Shown: positions 33,765 through 42,398 of the stretch, piece by piece
Layout of the letters: each line of letters starts with the position of its first letter
Position numbering within the stretch: the first letter of the stretch is position 1
Source of the DNA: a virus
Reading direction: 5' to 3' (one strand)
IMG/VR virus record: IMGVR_UViG_3300027365_000016
Coordinates: 1 to 56,279 of that record
DNA length: 56,279 nt
The notes under the pieces: generated by a model
What the model saw: only the letters and a program-made list of their open reading frames with translations
Databases searched by the model: none
What the model was told of the DNA's origin: nothing
Program-made: the position numbers and the translations under genes

Positions 33765-34730
33765 ATGGCCTACGAGAAAGGGACGGCGTCGGGTTACGTC
33801 GACTTCTACAACAAGCTCTACAGCTTCCTCACCAGCAACGCCGACCTGGTGGCCGCCGATCAGCACTGGAGTCTCGCCTGGGGGACGGCACCGCCGCTCT
33901 CCGGGACGCCCAGCGGGCAGGAGACCGATCTGGTACTGCGCGGGCCGGGGCTGGCGGGCAATGACGCCGTCTTCGTGGCGATGCGGCTTTTCCGGGACGC
34001 CGACGACGACGTTCACGGCATCTACATGCGCAGTTGCGATTCGGTATTGCCGTCCGCAGCCGCCTATGACGAGCATGTCAACGCGTCATCGTGGGTCTGG
34101 ACGCCACTTTTCGACGACACCATGACCTACTGGTTCATCGCCAACGGTCGGCGCTTCATCGCGGTGGCCAAGCTGTCGACGGTTTACGAGGCGATGTACG
34201 GCGGGCTGTTCAAGCCGTTCTCGCCGCCCTCGGGGTACCCTTACCCGGTCTGCGTGGGCGGCTCCAGCGCCACCTTCCTGCGCTACTCGATCGCCGACTA
34301 CCGGCACACGCACTTCGTTGACCCGGGACCTCGTGACGGCACCGCGGACGACGCCTCCAGCACCAACTCCACCGGCGGCGAGTCGTTGATCGTTCGCGAG
34401 CCCGGCGGAGCCTGGCAGAAGTTCACCAATCTCGACGGGCAAGGCACGGGCAAGACCTATCCCTGGGCTACCGCCAACTTCACCAGTGACAACTTCCTCG
34501 AGCGCTGCACGCCCTTGCTGGGCGGGGGGTATCTACTGACGCCGGTGACGCTGACCATCGACGTCGACTCGGTGCGCGGGGCGCTGGGCGTGCTGGACGG
34601 AGTCTACCATGTCGCCGGCTACGGCAACGCTGCCGAAAACATCATCACCCTTAACGGCCAGGACTACCTCGTGGTGCAGAACGTCTATCGTACCGACCTC
34701 GAGGGTTACTGGGCCTTGAAGCTGGAGTAA
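33765..34730 (+). CDS. Distal tail protein of unknown function (321 aa)
   Basis: Lies directly after the tape measure. The N terminus (MAYEKGTASGYVDFYNKLYSFLTSNADLVAADQHW) resembles that of the next gene's product (MAYTSFSPSGFAETLSQIAAFLSSDMGW), suggesting two distant paralogues. The rest is aromatic- and Gly-rich, likely beta-structured, as in baseplate or tail-tip proteins. No family name is assigned. Confidence 0.7.
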   Translation: MAYEKGTASGYVDFYNKLYSFLTSNADLVAADQHWSLAWGTAPPLSGTPSGQETDLVLRGPGLAGNDAVFVAMRLFRDADDDVHGIYMRSCDSVLPSAAAYDEHVNASSWVWTPLFDDTMTYWFIANGRRFIAVAKLSTVYEAMYGGLFKPFSPPSGYPYPVCVGGSSATFLRYSIADYRHTHFVDPGPRDGTADDASSTNSTGGESLIVREPGGAWQKFTNLDGQGTGKTYPWATANFTSDNFLERCTPLLGGGYLLTPVTLTIDVDSVRGALGVLDGVYHVAGYGNAAENIITLNGQDYLVVQNVYRTDLEGYWALKLE

Positions 34731-34736
34731 CCGCCC

Positions 34737-35690
34737 ATGGCCTATACTTCGTTCTCGCCCTCCGGTTTCGCCGAGACGCTGTCGCAGATCGCCGCCTTTC
34801 TGTCATCGGATATGGGCTGGTCAGCCAGCTACGACAGCGGTGCGGAGCAGGCGACCATCGTGCCGAAGGCCAACGAGGCGACCTTCGTACTGGGGTATTA
34901 TTACGACGACGAGTACACGGGGAACTGGATCACCTGCCAGGTCTCCAAGGGCGGCAACGTCTTCACCGCCAACGTCAACATGATGCCGGCAGTGTCGAAG
35001 GTGTGGATCTTCGCCGGAAGCACGCCGGAGCCCTGGTGCCATGTCGTTATTCGCTCTGCGCCCGGTGACTACCACCACCTCTATTTCGGCTATCTCGAGC
35101 GCTACGGCGCCTGGTCCTGCGGTGCGGTGGCCGACGGCACGCTCTGGGACTCGAGTTATCGTTATCGGGAAAGCGCATTCCACGTCCACAACCACATGCT
35201 GTTCAGCGGGGAGAGCTACTGGGCGTTCAGCACTGCTGCCGAGAAGATGGGAGGGGTGCTGCTCGAAGGAGTCAATGTCTCGAAGGGCATCGCCCGGTTC
35301 GCGAGAGCGACCGGCAGCTATTCGATCTCCAGTTACCCGGATGACGCGTCCGCATACGCTGCCGCCTACGGGGGGTTCAAGGACCACGCCAACGGCGGGC
35401 TGGTCAGCCAGGGCACCCCTTTGCACAACGGCATCACGCCGATGACGCCGATCCTGCTGACGGCGGACTTCGACCTTAACGGGAACCGGACACCGATCGG
35501 GTCCCCGCCCGGGGTCCGCATGGTCAACATCACCGACTACAACCCCGAGGACGTGGTGACCTTCGGCGCGGACCAGTACCAGCTATTCCCGCTGGCCAAC
35601 AAGACTCGGCCTTTGAATCTCTACGATGACCTTCCGACGGGGGTGATCGGCGGCTCGTCTTGGATGGGCGTCGCCGTGAAGCGGGTGTGA
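34737..35690 (+). CDS. Distal tail protein of unknown function (317 aa), paralogue-like of its neighbour
   Basis: Same length and similar opening as the preceding gene. A GGAG ribosome binding site overlaps the end of that gene. Segments rich in Tyr, Trp and His (APGDYHHLYFGYLERYGAWSCGAVADG) suggest a beta-rich structural domain. Placed between the tape measure and the tip genes, it probably belongs to the distal tail. Function is inferred from position. Confidence 0.7.
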   Translation: MAYTSFSPSGFAETLSQIAAFLSSDMGWSASYDSGAEQATIVPKANEATFVLGYYYDDEYTGNWITCQVSKGGNVFTANVNMMPAVSKVWIFAGSTPEPWCHVVIRSAPGDYHHLYFGYLERYGAWSCGAVADGTLWDSSYRYRESAFHVHNHMLFSGESYWAFSTAAEKMGGVLLEGVNVSKGIARFARATGSYSISSYPDDASAYAAAYGGFKDHANGGLVSQGTPLHNGITPMTPILLTADFDLNGNRTPIGSPPGVRMVNITDYNPEDVVTFGADQYQLFPLANKTRPLNLYDDLPTGVIGGSSWMGVAVKRV

Positions 35691-35691
35691 C

Positions 35692-37386
35692 ATGGCGATG
35701 ATCATGGAGCCGTGGGTCGAGTGGTCGGCCGAATCCGTTCAGGGCGGCGATTCGCTGCCGGTGCCCGTGCCGGGGGCCGTCAGCCCTTATGCGATCGACC
35801 CGGCCTTGCCGGCATCAGGGTTCGGCGACAGACTGCCGGTGCCAGTGCGGCCGCAGGCCCGGGTAGCCGGCACGACCGGCGCCTCGCCGCTCGACGATAT
35901 TTACGACACGCTCTGGGTCGTGCCCGGCGAGATCAACGTCGGCAGCCTGACCGCGACGGTGAGTCGCGAGGTGGAGGTCTGGAACGCCTACCCGGGAGCG
36001 GACAAGACTCTCTCGGCGATCAGCGTGTCCGGCGGCGAAGGCATCAACGTCACCGGGCCGGCGGCCCCCCACACCTTCGCCCCCCTGGAGAGCCAGGTCT
36101 TTGCCGTCGAGGTGACCCCGGCCGGGCCGGCGACCATCGACGCGCGTTACGACCTGACCTTCGACGGCGTGACGAATGTGCCGTTCTGGACGGTGGTCGG
36201 CCGGCGCATCATCGAGTGGGATGTCCCGCCCAACTGGGCGGCCGGCTACAACGAGACCCTGTCTTTCAAGACCGAGGTGCTGACCGCCTTCGACGGCACG
36301 GAGCAACGCCTCGCTCTGCGCCACCGGCCGCGTCGCGAGATCGAGTTCGAGCCGGTCTTCGCGGGGGACGCCGGCCGGCGGGCGAAGCGGCTGCTCGCCA
36401 CCTGGCAGAACCGCAACTTTGCCATGGCCGACTGGGCCCGCGGCGTACATTGCGCCGGGCTCCCGGCCGGTACCACCTCGGTAACGCTCGATGAGCCGAT
36501 CCCGGAGCTCGCGGTCGGCGACCTGATCGTCCTGCGCGGCGAGGGTGTCTCCCAGGCGATCGAGGTCGCGGCGATCGACGGGCTCGAGATAACGCTCAAC
36601 TCGCCGGTAGCGGCCAGCTTCCCGGTGGGCACGCGCGCCTATCCCGGCCTGGTCGTTCACGCCGCGGCGTCGCTGACCGATCGTCGGCTGACCTCGGATG
36701 CCGGCCGGACCAGCATGCAGTTCCGCCAGGCTTACGCGACCGGGAAGCTGGATGCCGGCAGCGCCGCGACGACCTGGCGAGGCCTCGAGGTATTCCTGGC
36801 TCGGGCCAACTGGGCGCAGAATGTCGAGCTCGATCACGTATTCAACTTCACCTGGCTGGACAACGAGCGGGGGCTGTTCGCCTTCCGGACGCCGGAAGAC
36901 TCGCCCAAGGACGTGCGCAAGATCACCGTGCTCAGCGCCTCGCGCGGCGAGGTCCGGGCACTGACGGACTTCTTTAAGCGTTGTCGGGGGCGCCGCGGCG
37001 AGTTCTACGCCCCGACCTGGGATCTCGACCTGCGGGTGCCCGACGGCGAGGTGCTGCTCTCCGGGGGATTCACGCTGCCGGTCAGCGACACCGGCGAGGT
37101 GGACCGGGTCGGGCAGGATCTCGTCTACCGCAACCTGTACGTGCGGCTTACCGATGGCACCGAGCTCTTCCGGCGGGTGACATCGGCGGACCTCGGCCCG
37201 GACGGCACGCCACGGCTGGCCCTCGACGCCGGCTGGCCGCGCAACGTCAAGGCTCACGAGGTCGCGTTGATCTGCTGGATGCCGCGCTGCCGGCTGGCCA
37301 GTGACCAACTGACCATCGAGTGGAAGACCGACGGGCTGGCGGAAGCCAGCATCGCCATGCAGACGCTGGAGGATCCCGACGAATGA
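35692..37386 (+). CDS. Large distal tail protein (564 aa)
   Basis: Two likely domains. An N-terminal Ig-like or beta-sandwich half follows (LWVVPGEINVGSLTATVSREVEVWNAYPGADKTLSAISVSGGEGINVTGPA). The C-terminal half contains RRVTSADLGPDGTPRLALDAGWPRNVKAHEVALICWMPRCRLASDQLTIEW. It starts 2 bp after its neighbour and its stop overlaps the next gene's start, so all are co-translated. Probably part of the tail tip or hub. No specific family is claimed. Confidence 0.7.
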   Translation: MAMIMEPWVEWSAESVQGGDSLPVPVPGAVSPYAIDPALPASGFGDRLPVPVRPQARVAGTTGASPLDDIYDTLWVVPGEINVGSLTATVSREVEVWNAYPGADKTLSAISVSGGEGINVTGPAAPHTFAPLESQVFAVEVTPAGPATIDARYDLTFDGVTNVPFWTVVGRRIIEWDVPPNWAAGYNETLSFKTEVLTAFDGTEQRLALRHRPRREIEFEPVFAGDAGRRAKRLLATWQNRNFAMADWARGVHCAGLPAGTTSVTLDEPIPELAVGDLIVLRGEGVSQAIEVAAIDGLEITLNSPVAASFPVGTRAYPGLVVHAAASLTDRRLTSDAGRTSMQFRQAYATGKLDAGSAATTWRGLEVFLARANWAQNVELDHVFNFTWLDNERGLFAFRTPEDSPKDVRKITVLSASRGEVRALTDFFKRCRGRRGEFYAPTWDLDLRVPDGEVLLSGGFTLPVSDTGEVDRVGQDLVYRNLYVRLTDGTELFRRVTSADLGPDGTPRLALDAGWPRNVKAHEVALICWMPRCRLASDQLTIEWKTDGLAEASIAMQTLEDPDE

Positions 37387-38231
37387 CCAACAACGAGATC
37401 GAGATCAGCGACGCGCTCGGCGAGCCGATCGACCTTTATCAGTTCTCCTACGGGGCAGGGTCGGCGACCCGGCTGCTCTACTGCGACTCGGACTTCGAGA
37501 TCACCGTCGGCGCCGAGGTCTACTACCCCGGGTACATCGACCGGGACGCGATCAATACCTCGGGCAGCCTCGACAAGTCGGAGCTCGAGGTGACCGTGGC
37601 CGAGGACTCGCACATCGCCGAGTGGTTCCTGGTCTACCCGCCCTCCGAGGTGGTCGGACTGGTGATCTCGCGCTGTCACTATGACGATAGCACCGGCGAA
37701 GCGACAACTCCGCAGGTGATGTGGTCGGGACGGGTGCTGGCCTGCTCCCGCGAGGGCTACAACGCGAAGCTGCGTTGCGAGCCGGTGGCGACCTCGATGC
37801 GCCGCGTCGGCCTGAGACGGCACTACCAGTACATGTGTCCGCACGTCCTCTACGGCACCGACTGCCGGGCCAGTCGAGTCGCCAACACGACGGGCAATAC
37901 CGCTCGGGCCGTCGGCCCGCGCACGGTCAAGGTGGACGGCAACGTGGGCGATCAGTACCGCGGCGGCATGCTCTCCTGGACGCCTGTCGGCAAGCCCGTG
38001 GAGCGGCGCACCGTGCTCAACGTCAGCTACGACGACACCAGCAATCAGACCCTGCTGACCGTGGCCGGTAACCCGACGACGCTGAACCCGGGTGACTCGG
38101 TCGAACTGGCCAAGGGGTGCCGGCACACGCTCGACGATTGCCACGGGGTCTTCGACAACGCGGTGAATTTCGGCGGTATGCCGTACATCCCGACGCAAAA
38201 TCCGCATGGCACGACGTCGATCTATACCTGA
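37383..38231 (+). CDS. DUF2163/BR0599-type phage tail protein (282 aa)
   Basis: The ATG at 37383 overlaps the previous stop (ATGA). The N terminus reads IDLYQFSYGAGSATRLLYCDSDFEITVGAEVYYPGYIDRDAINTSG. The C-terminal signature has MCPHVLYGTDCRAS and CRHTLDDCHGVFDNAVNFGGMPYIPTQNP, typical of DUF2163 tail proteins, whose Cys residues may bind metal. In related phages this gene precedes the tail-tip J-like gene, as here. Confidence 0.85.
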   Translation: MTNNEIEISDALGEPIDLYQFSYGAGSATRLLYCDSDFEITVGAEVYYPGYIDRDAINTSGSLDKSELEVTVAEDSHIAEWFLVYPPSEVVGLVISRCHYDDSTGEATTPQVMWSGRVLACSREGYNAKLRCEPVATSMRRVGLRRHYQYMCPHVLYGTDCRASRVANTTGNTARAVGPRTVKVDGNVGDQYRGGMLSWTPVGKPVERRTVLNVSYDDTSNQTLLTVAGNPTTLNPGDSVELAKGCRHTLDDCHGVFDNAVNFGGMPYIPTQNPHGTTSIYT

Positions 38232-38235
38232 TAAT

Positions 38236-38250
38236 GCAACCATAAGTTGC
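38236..38250 (+). promoter_or_regulatory. Operator-like palindrome within the tail operon
   Basis: GCAACCATAAGTTGC keeps the CAAC..GTTG core with G/C outer bases, like the copy at 50335. It occupies the 42-bp gap before the gene at 38274, upstream of its GAGG ribosome binding site. Confidence 0.45.
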
Positions 38251-38273
38251 TTTTTCGACTGACGAGGTGAGCG

Positions 38274-38501
38274 ATGGGATTCTGGTTCGCGCTGGCGATG
38301 ACGCTGATCTTCAACGTGATCTCTTACATCCTGCGCCCCAAGCCGGATACCTCTGGGGACTGGCAGTCCCAGGACCTGCGGGCGCCGACCGCCGATGCCG
38401 GCAAGCCGGTACCGGTGGTGTTCGGCGAGATAACCGTCGTCTCGCCCAACGTGATGTTCTACGGCGACATCGACAAGGACGACTACGAGGTGGATGCATG
38501 A
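38274..38501 (+). CDS. Small tail-tip-associated membrane-like protein (75 aa)
   Basis: One N-terminal hydrophobic segment (FWFALAMTLIFNVISYIL), then a hydrophilic stretch PKPDTSGDWQSQDLRAPTADAGKPVPVVFGEITVVSPNVMFYGDID. The PVPVVFG segment resembles the start of J-like tail-tip proteins, so this may be a split N-terminal piece or an assembly partner of the 782-residue tip protein. GAGGTGAGC lies before the ATG. Confidence 0.65.
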   Translation: MGFWFALAMTLIFNVISYILRPKPDTSGDWQSQDLRAPTADAGKPVPVVFGEITVVSPNVMFYGDIDKDDYEVDA

Positions 38502-38692
38502 CGGTGACCATCGACGATATTCGCCGATTCCACTGCACGCGCGGGATCCGGCGCTGGTTCGAGAGTCAGGGCCTGGACTTCCGGGCATTCCTGTGCAGCG
38601 GCATCGCCGCCGATCGGTTGCTCGCGACCGGGGACGCTCGGGCTAAGCAGGTGATCGACGCCAAACGGGCTGCGCAGGAGGCGGATCGGTGA
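38498..38692 (+). CDS. Small tail-region protein of unknown function (64 aa)
   Basis: The ATG overlaps the preceding TGA. The product (MTVTIDDIRRFHCTRGIRRW, then FESQGLDFRAFLCSGIAADR) is a small soluble helical protein of a type often found just before tail-tip genes. It overlaps the GTG of the next gene by 4 bases. The function is not established. Confidence 0.68.
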   Translation: MTVTIDDIRRFHCTRGIRRWFESQGLDFRAFLCSGIAADRLLATGDARAKQVIDAKRAAQEADR

Positions 38693-41037
38693 GCATCGGA
38701 GGCGGCGGCGATGCCAAGCAGTCGGTCACCGACTATTTCGCGTCGGTCCATTACGGCGTGTGCGCCGGGCCGGTGGATGCCGTTACGCAAGTCTGGTACG
38801 GCGAGAAGCTGGCATGGAAGGGCAACGTCACCGGCTCGCAGGCGGTCGCCATCGACAAGGAAGGGCTGTTCGGCGGCAACAAGTCCGAGGGAGGGCTGGT
38901 CGGCACACTGGAGATGCTGCTCGGTAACGACGACCAGGTTCTGCCTGCGTCCGCCGTCGAGGTGCTGCGTCGCAACGGGGCGACCGGCCAGACCGACCCG
39001 CAGAAGGTGCCGGCCTATCGTAAGATCCTGTCGGTGTTCATGCACGGTGGATCCGAGGGCGCCAATATCGGCTCGAACACGGGCTACATCAAGGCGTTCT
39101 GGTTTCGCGTTCGTCGGGCCCCCAAAGGCTGCCCGTTCGAGCCGACAATCATCGTCAACGACATGCACCTGGCTAACCCGGCGGCGATCATCTGGGAGTG
39201 CCTGGCCAACGGCGTGTGGGGCATGGGCGCCCCGGTCAGTTTGATCGACGCCGATTCGTTCGTCGCCGCGGCGCAGACCCTCGCGAACGAGAAATTCGGC
39301 CTGGCGATGATGTGGAAGGAGCAGGAGTCGATCGAGGACTTCGTCGCCCGGGTACTCGACCACATCGAGGGGTCGCTGGCCGTCGACCCGTTCACCGGGC
39401 TGTTCCGCCTCAAGCTGGTTCGCGACGACTACAACGTCGAGGACCTGCCGGTCTTCGGGCCGCACAACGCTCGGCTCAACAGCTTCGAGCGCCGGGCCTG
39501 GGGCGAGACCACCAACGAGATTAACGTGTCGTGGACCAACCCGGAGAACGAACAGACGGAGACCGTCACCGTCCACGACACCGCCAACGTCAACCTGCAG
39601 GGCGGCACGGTGGTCTCCGAGACCAAGAACTACTCCGGTATCCGCGACGTCGACCTGGCATTGCGCACCGCGACGCGCGACCTGCTGGCTTCGGCGTCGG
39701 CCCTCGCCAGTGCCGAATTGCAGGTCAATCGCCAGGCGTGGCGGATCCTGCCCGGCGACGTGATTGCCTTGACCTGGCCGGCTTACGATTACGAAAGGGT
39801 CCCGATGCGAGTGTCGAGTGTCGACTACGGCAAGCCCGGCGACAGCACGATCACGCTCTCGCTGCTCGAGGATGTCTTCGGCATGCCGGCCCAGACGTAT
39901 GTCGAGTCGACCGGCTCGGCCTGGGTCAACCCGGCTGTTCAGCCGTCGTCGCTGCCCTACCGGCAGGTCACCTCGGTTCCCTACTACGTGGCGGTCCAGA
40001 AGGCCGGCGAGGCGGCGAGCGAGGCGATCGCGGATACCTCCGACTACGACGTGGCGTTCGGCTCCCACCCGCAGCGTGGCGTGTTCAAGTTTGATCTGGC
40101 GGTCCAGCAACCCGACGCCAACGGGGATCTCGCCTGGGTCGGCCGCGGATCGGCAAATCTTTCCGCCTACGGGGCGCTGCTCGACGACCTGCCGGCGGAG
40201 ACCACCAGCGTCATACCTGAGATCGACGATCTGGTGCAGGGCGGTCGAGCGATCGCCGGCGCGCTGGCATGGATCGGCCCCGTCGACCAGACCGGCGAAC
40301 TCGCGCTGATCAAGGCCGTGGACGGTACCGGCTATACCCTGACCCGCGGCGTGCTGGATACCGTACCCAAGGCCTGGCCGGCGTCGACCCCGGTTTGGAT
40401 CATCCCGGCGGCGTCATGGGCGACCACCGGCATCGAGCGGGCGATCGGCGAGACGGCCTCGATGCGCTTTCTGCCGACGACGGCGCTGGGCCGGCTGGCA
40501 ATCGGCGACGCCAGCGACGTCACCGGCAGCATGTCCGGCCGTTTGCACCGGCCCTACCGGCCGGCGAAGGTGCAGATCGCCGGAGAAACCTGGCCGTCGG
40601 CGGAGACGGCACGCAGTTTCCCTCTCACCGTTACATGGGTCGGCCGCAACCGGCTCGAGGAGACGACGCTGGTCAACGACTGGGAGGACGGCGCGGTCGC
40701 CCCCGAGGACGGCGTCACCTACACGGTGGAACTGTTCGGCGAGGACGGCGCGGGCAACGTCACCAGCTACCACGTCGAGGACGTAGGCACGGCCACCAGC
40801 TACTCGATCGACGTGGCAGCCGACCCGCCCCCGGCCGGGGCGGTGTATTTGCAGATCGAGGTCCGCTCGGTACGCGACGGGCTGGCCTGCTGGCAGGCGA
40901 TCCGCCATCGCATACGCCTGTTTAACCCGCCGAGCACCATCAACGCCGTCCGCATCGACCTCTACGGGCCCGGCGACCTGCTGGCCGCCGCCATCGACCT
41001 CATCGCCCCCACCGATATCACCGCCACGGAGACCTGA
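38689..41037 (+). CDS. Tail tip protein, J-like (782 aa)
   Basis: A large central-tail-tip protein. The opening GGGGDAKQSVTDYFASVHYGVCAGPVDAVTQVWYGEKLAWKG, the middle GFKxAG-type region and a C-terminal set of beta-domains fit J-like host-specificity proteins. The C-terminal beta-domains (TWVGRNRLEETTLVNDWEDG, LFGEDGAGNVTSYHVEDV) resemble fibronectin-like or carbohydrate-binding modules. The GTG start overlaps the upstream stop. It ends 1 bp before the DGR target gene, so the diversified protein is made with the tip and probably attaches to it. Confidence 0.82.
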   Translation: MSIGGGGDAKQSVTDYFASVHYGVCAGPVDAVTQVWYGEKLAWKGNVTGSQAVAIDKEGLFGGNKSEGGLVGTLEMLLGNDDQVLPASAVEVLRRNGATGQTDPQKVPAYRKILSVFMHGGSEGANIGSNTGYIKAFWFRVRRAPKGCPFEPTIIVNDMHLANPAAIIWECLANGVWGMGAPVSLIDADSFVAAAQTLANEKFGLAMMWKEQESIEDFVARVLDHIEGSLAVDPFTGLFRLKLVRDDYNVEDLPVFGPHNARLNSFERRAWGETTNEINVSWTNPENEQTETVTVHDTANVNLQGGTVVSETKNYSGIRDVDLALRTATRDLLASASALASAELQVNRQAWRILPGDVIALTWPAYDYERVPMRVSSVDYGKPGDSTITLSLLEDVFGMPAQTYVESTGSAWVNPAVQPSSLPYRQVTSVPYYVAVQKAGEAASEAIADTSDYDVAFGSHPQRGVFKFDLAVQQPDANGDLAWVGRGSANLSAYGALLDDLPAETTSVIPEIDDLVQGGRAIAGALAWIGPVDQTGELALIKAVDGTGYTLTRGVLDTVPKAWPASTPVWIIPAASWATTGIERAIGETASMRFLPTTALGRLAIGDASDVTGSMSGRLHRPYRPAKVQIAGETWPSAETARSFPLTVTWVGRNRLEETTLVNDWEDGAVAPEDGVTYTVELFGEDGAGNVTSYHVEDVGTATSYSIDVAADPPPAGAVYLQIEVRSVRDGLACWQAIRHRIRLFNPPSTINAVRIDLYGPGDLLAAAIDLIAPTDITATET

Positions 41038-41038
41038 C

Positions 41039-41788
41039 ATGGCCCTCAACATCACCTGGACCGACACCAACGAAAGCGAAGACGGCTACAACGTCTATAT
41101 CCGCGACACCCCGATGACCTGGCCCAGCGACGTGCCGGCACCGGTCGTCACCAATGCCGACACGACATCCTACGCCGCCAACGTGGACACCACGGTGGAT
41201 CAATATGTGATCGTCACCGCTGTCAAAGGCGGAATCGAGGTCGCCGCCGAACAGGTCCACTTCGACCCCGCGGGTTCTGGCGGAGGCGGCACCGACGACT
41301 TCTCAAGCGCGCAGATCGGCGACCGGATCGGCGGCGGGATCTATGCAGGCATCGACACTATCGGCGGCACCGATTACCACATCGTCTCAGGCGACGCCGC
41401 TTCCGAGGCATACGGGCTGGAGTGGAAGACCTCGCGCACGACGACCTCGGGAACCGGCAGCGACACCGACGGCCTGGCCAACACCCAGGCGATGGAAGCG
41501 GCAGGCATCGCCGATCACCCGGCGGCGCAGCACTGCGTCAACTACACCGGCGGCGGGCACACCGACTGGCACATGCCGGCGCACAGCCAGCTCACGCTGA
41601 TGTATGGCAACCTGGCCGGCCACGCCGAGTTCGCCGATAACGTCAGCTCCGGCGATTACACCTGGGCTTCCACGGAGTACTCGTCGACCAACGCCTGGGG
41701 TCTGAGGTTCTCCGACGGTAACGAGAGCACCGGCGGCAAGGACGCCACCATTCTACGGGTTCGTCCGGTCCGCAGGGTCGCGGTTTAA
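41039..41788 (+). CDS. DGR target protein: variable C-type-lectin-fold receptor-binding protein (249 aa)
   Basis: The N-terminal 78 residues look like a fibronectin III-type domain (LNITWTDTNESEDGYNVYIRD), probably the virion anchor. A GSGGGG linker at about residues 80-85 leads to a C-type-lectin-like domain of the DUF1566/formylglycine-type group. It shows GLEWKTSRTTT, HTDWHMPAHSQLTLMYGNL, and the hallmark YTWASTEYSSTNAW..RFSDGN...K....RVRPVRR at the C terminus. The last 36 codons are the variable repeat. The natural role would be to bind a changing host receptor. GGAG 7 bases before the ATG supports the start. Next to the tail-tip gene, this is the usual site of a phage DGR target. Confidence 0.93.
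   Translation: MALNITWTDTNESEDGYNVYIRDTPMTWPSDVPAPVVTNADTTSYAANVDTTVDQYVIVTAVKGGIEVAAEQVHFDPAGSGGGGTDDFSSAQIGDRIGGGIYAGIDTIGGTDYHIVSGDAASEAYGLEWKTSRTTTSGTGSDTDGLANTQAMEAAGIADHPAAQHCVNYTGGGHTDWHMPAHSQLTLMYGNLAGHAEFADNVSSGDYTWASTEYSSTNAWGLRFSDGNESTGGKDATILRVRPVRRVAV
41671..41777 (+). repeat. DGR variable repeat (VR)
   Basis: A 107-bp copy of the template repeat at +728 bp. It differs at 15 positions. Thirteen correspond to adenines in the template: 41678, 41688, 41700, 41727, 41730, 41732, 41733, 41735, 41736, 41744, 41745, 41751 and 41775. Two are G-to-T: 41703 and 41754. The invariant GC-rich 3' end (41756-41773) is the expected initiation-of-homing region. The substitutions fall mostly in Asn codons of the template, changing Asn to Tyr, Thr, Ser, Gly, Ala or Ile. 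Confidence 0.95.
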
Positions 41789-41795
41789 TTCTCAG

Positions 41796-41815
41796 CCGGC
41801 GCCGACAGGCGCCGG
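41796..41815 (+). promoter_or_regulatory. DGR target-site hairpin (8-bp stem, GACA loop)
   Basis: CCGGCGCC, GACA and GGCGCCGG form a perfect 8-bp stem with a 4-nt loop, 19 bp after the VR end and 8 bp after the stop codon. In the Bordetella phage DGR a similar downstream hairpin or cruciform with a GRNA tetraloop stimulates target-site recognition; GACA fits GRNA. Confidence 0.85.
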
Positions 41816-41822
41816 TACTCAC

Positions 41823-41839
41823 GCCGGGCGCAGCCCGGC
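41823..41839 (+). promoter_or_regulatory. Second hairpin before avd
   Basis: GCCGGGC, GCA and GCCCGGC form a 7-bp stem with a 3-nt loop, 7 bp after the DGR hairpin and just upstream of the avd ribosome binding site. No T-run follows, so it is not an obvious terminator. It could modulate avd translation or act as part of the target structure. Confidence 0.55.
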
Positions 41840-41851
41840 TAAGGCGAGGAC

Positions 41852-42238
41852 GTGTCCAGCATCACCCAACACCTTCCGATCTACAGGACCACCTATGCGC
41901 TGCTGCAGGTGGTGATGAAGGGTCTCAAGCACTTCTCGCGAGACCTTCGCCCCACTCTCGGCAACCGCCTCCTCAACGAAGTGCTGCGGCTGATCACCGC
42001 GATCTACCGCGCCCGAGCCACCCGGGATGACCGTTCGCGGGTTAAGCATCTTCGTGCTATATTAGAAACTATTGAAGTTGTCGAGCCGCTGCTGCAACTG
42101 TGTCATGACATGCAGCTCCTCCCGCGCGAGGTCTACGCGGAGACGGTCGAGCTCACCAGCAGCATCGGTCGCCAGGCCGGGGGCTGGTTACGTGACGCCC
42201 AGCAAAGCCTCGACGACCGCCCGTTGCATGCCGGGTAG
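41852..42238 (+). CDS. avd: Avd, accessory variability determinant (128 aa)
   Basis: Avd forms a pentameric four-helix-bundle barrel that binds the DGR reverse transcriptase and template RNA. The 128-residue length equals that of the Bordetella phage protein. It is highly helical and basic (YRTTYALLQVVMKGLKHFSRDLRPTLGNRLLNEVLRLITAIYRARATRDDRSRVKHLRAILETIE, then LLPREVYAETVELTSSIGRQAGGWL), matching the Avd/23S-intervening-protein fold. It starts at GTG preceded by AAGGCGAGG. Order target-avd-TR-RT is canonical. Confidence 0.92.
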   Translation: MSSITQHLPIYRTTYALLQVVMKGLKHFSRDLRPTLGNRLLNEVLRLITAIYRARATRDDRSRVKHLRAILETIEVVEPLLQLCHDMQLLPREVYAETVELTSSIGRQAGGWLRDAQQSLDDRPLHAG

Positions 42239-42398
42239 TGCCGGCGCCCGTTCTATGGCGGCTACGGCTGCCTCAGCAGTGCGCATTACCTGGTCGCGCC
42301 CATGCCACAAGGCATGACAGGCCCCTCCCGCGGTAGGGGCAACTTCCCGGCTGATCGGCACTGCCTTCGGCGGGGCGGCGTGAAGGCGCGATGAAACT
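42239..42398 (+). ncRNA. Non-coding spacer upstream of TR, likely part of the DGR RNA
   Basis: 160 bp between avd and TR without a credible ORF. It contains short inverted repeats (for example CATGCC / GGCATG near 42300-42316, and CCCCTCCCGCGGTAGGGG near 42322-42339) consistent with a folded RNA leader. In characterised DGRs the template RNA includes sequence flanking TR needed for cDNA priming. Confidence 0.6.
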
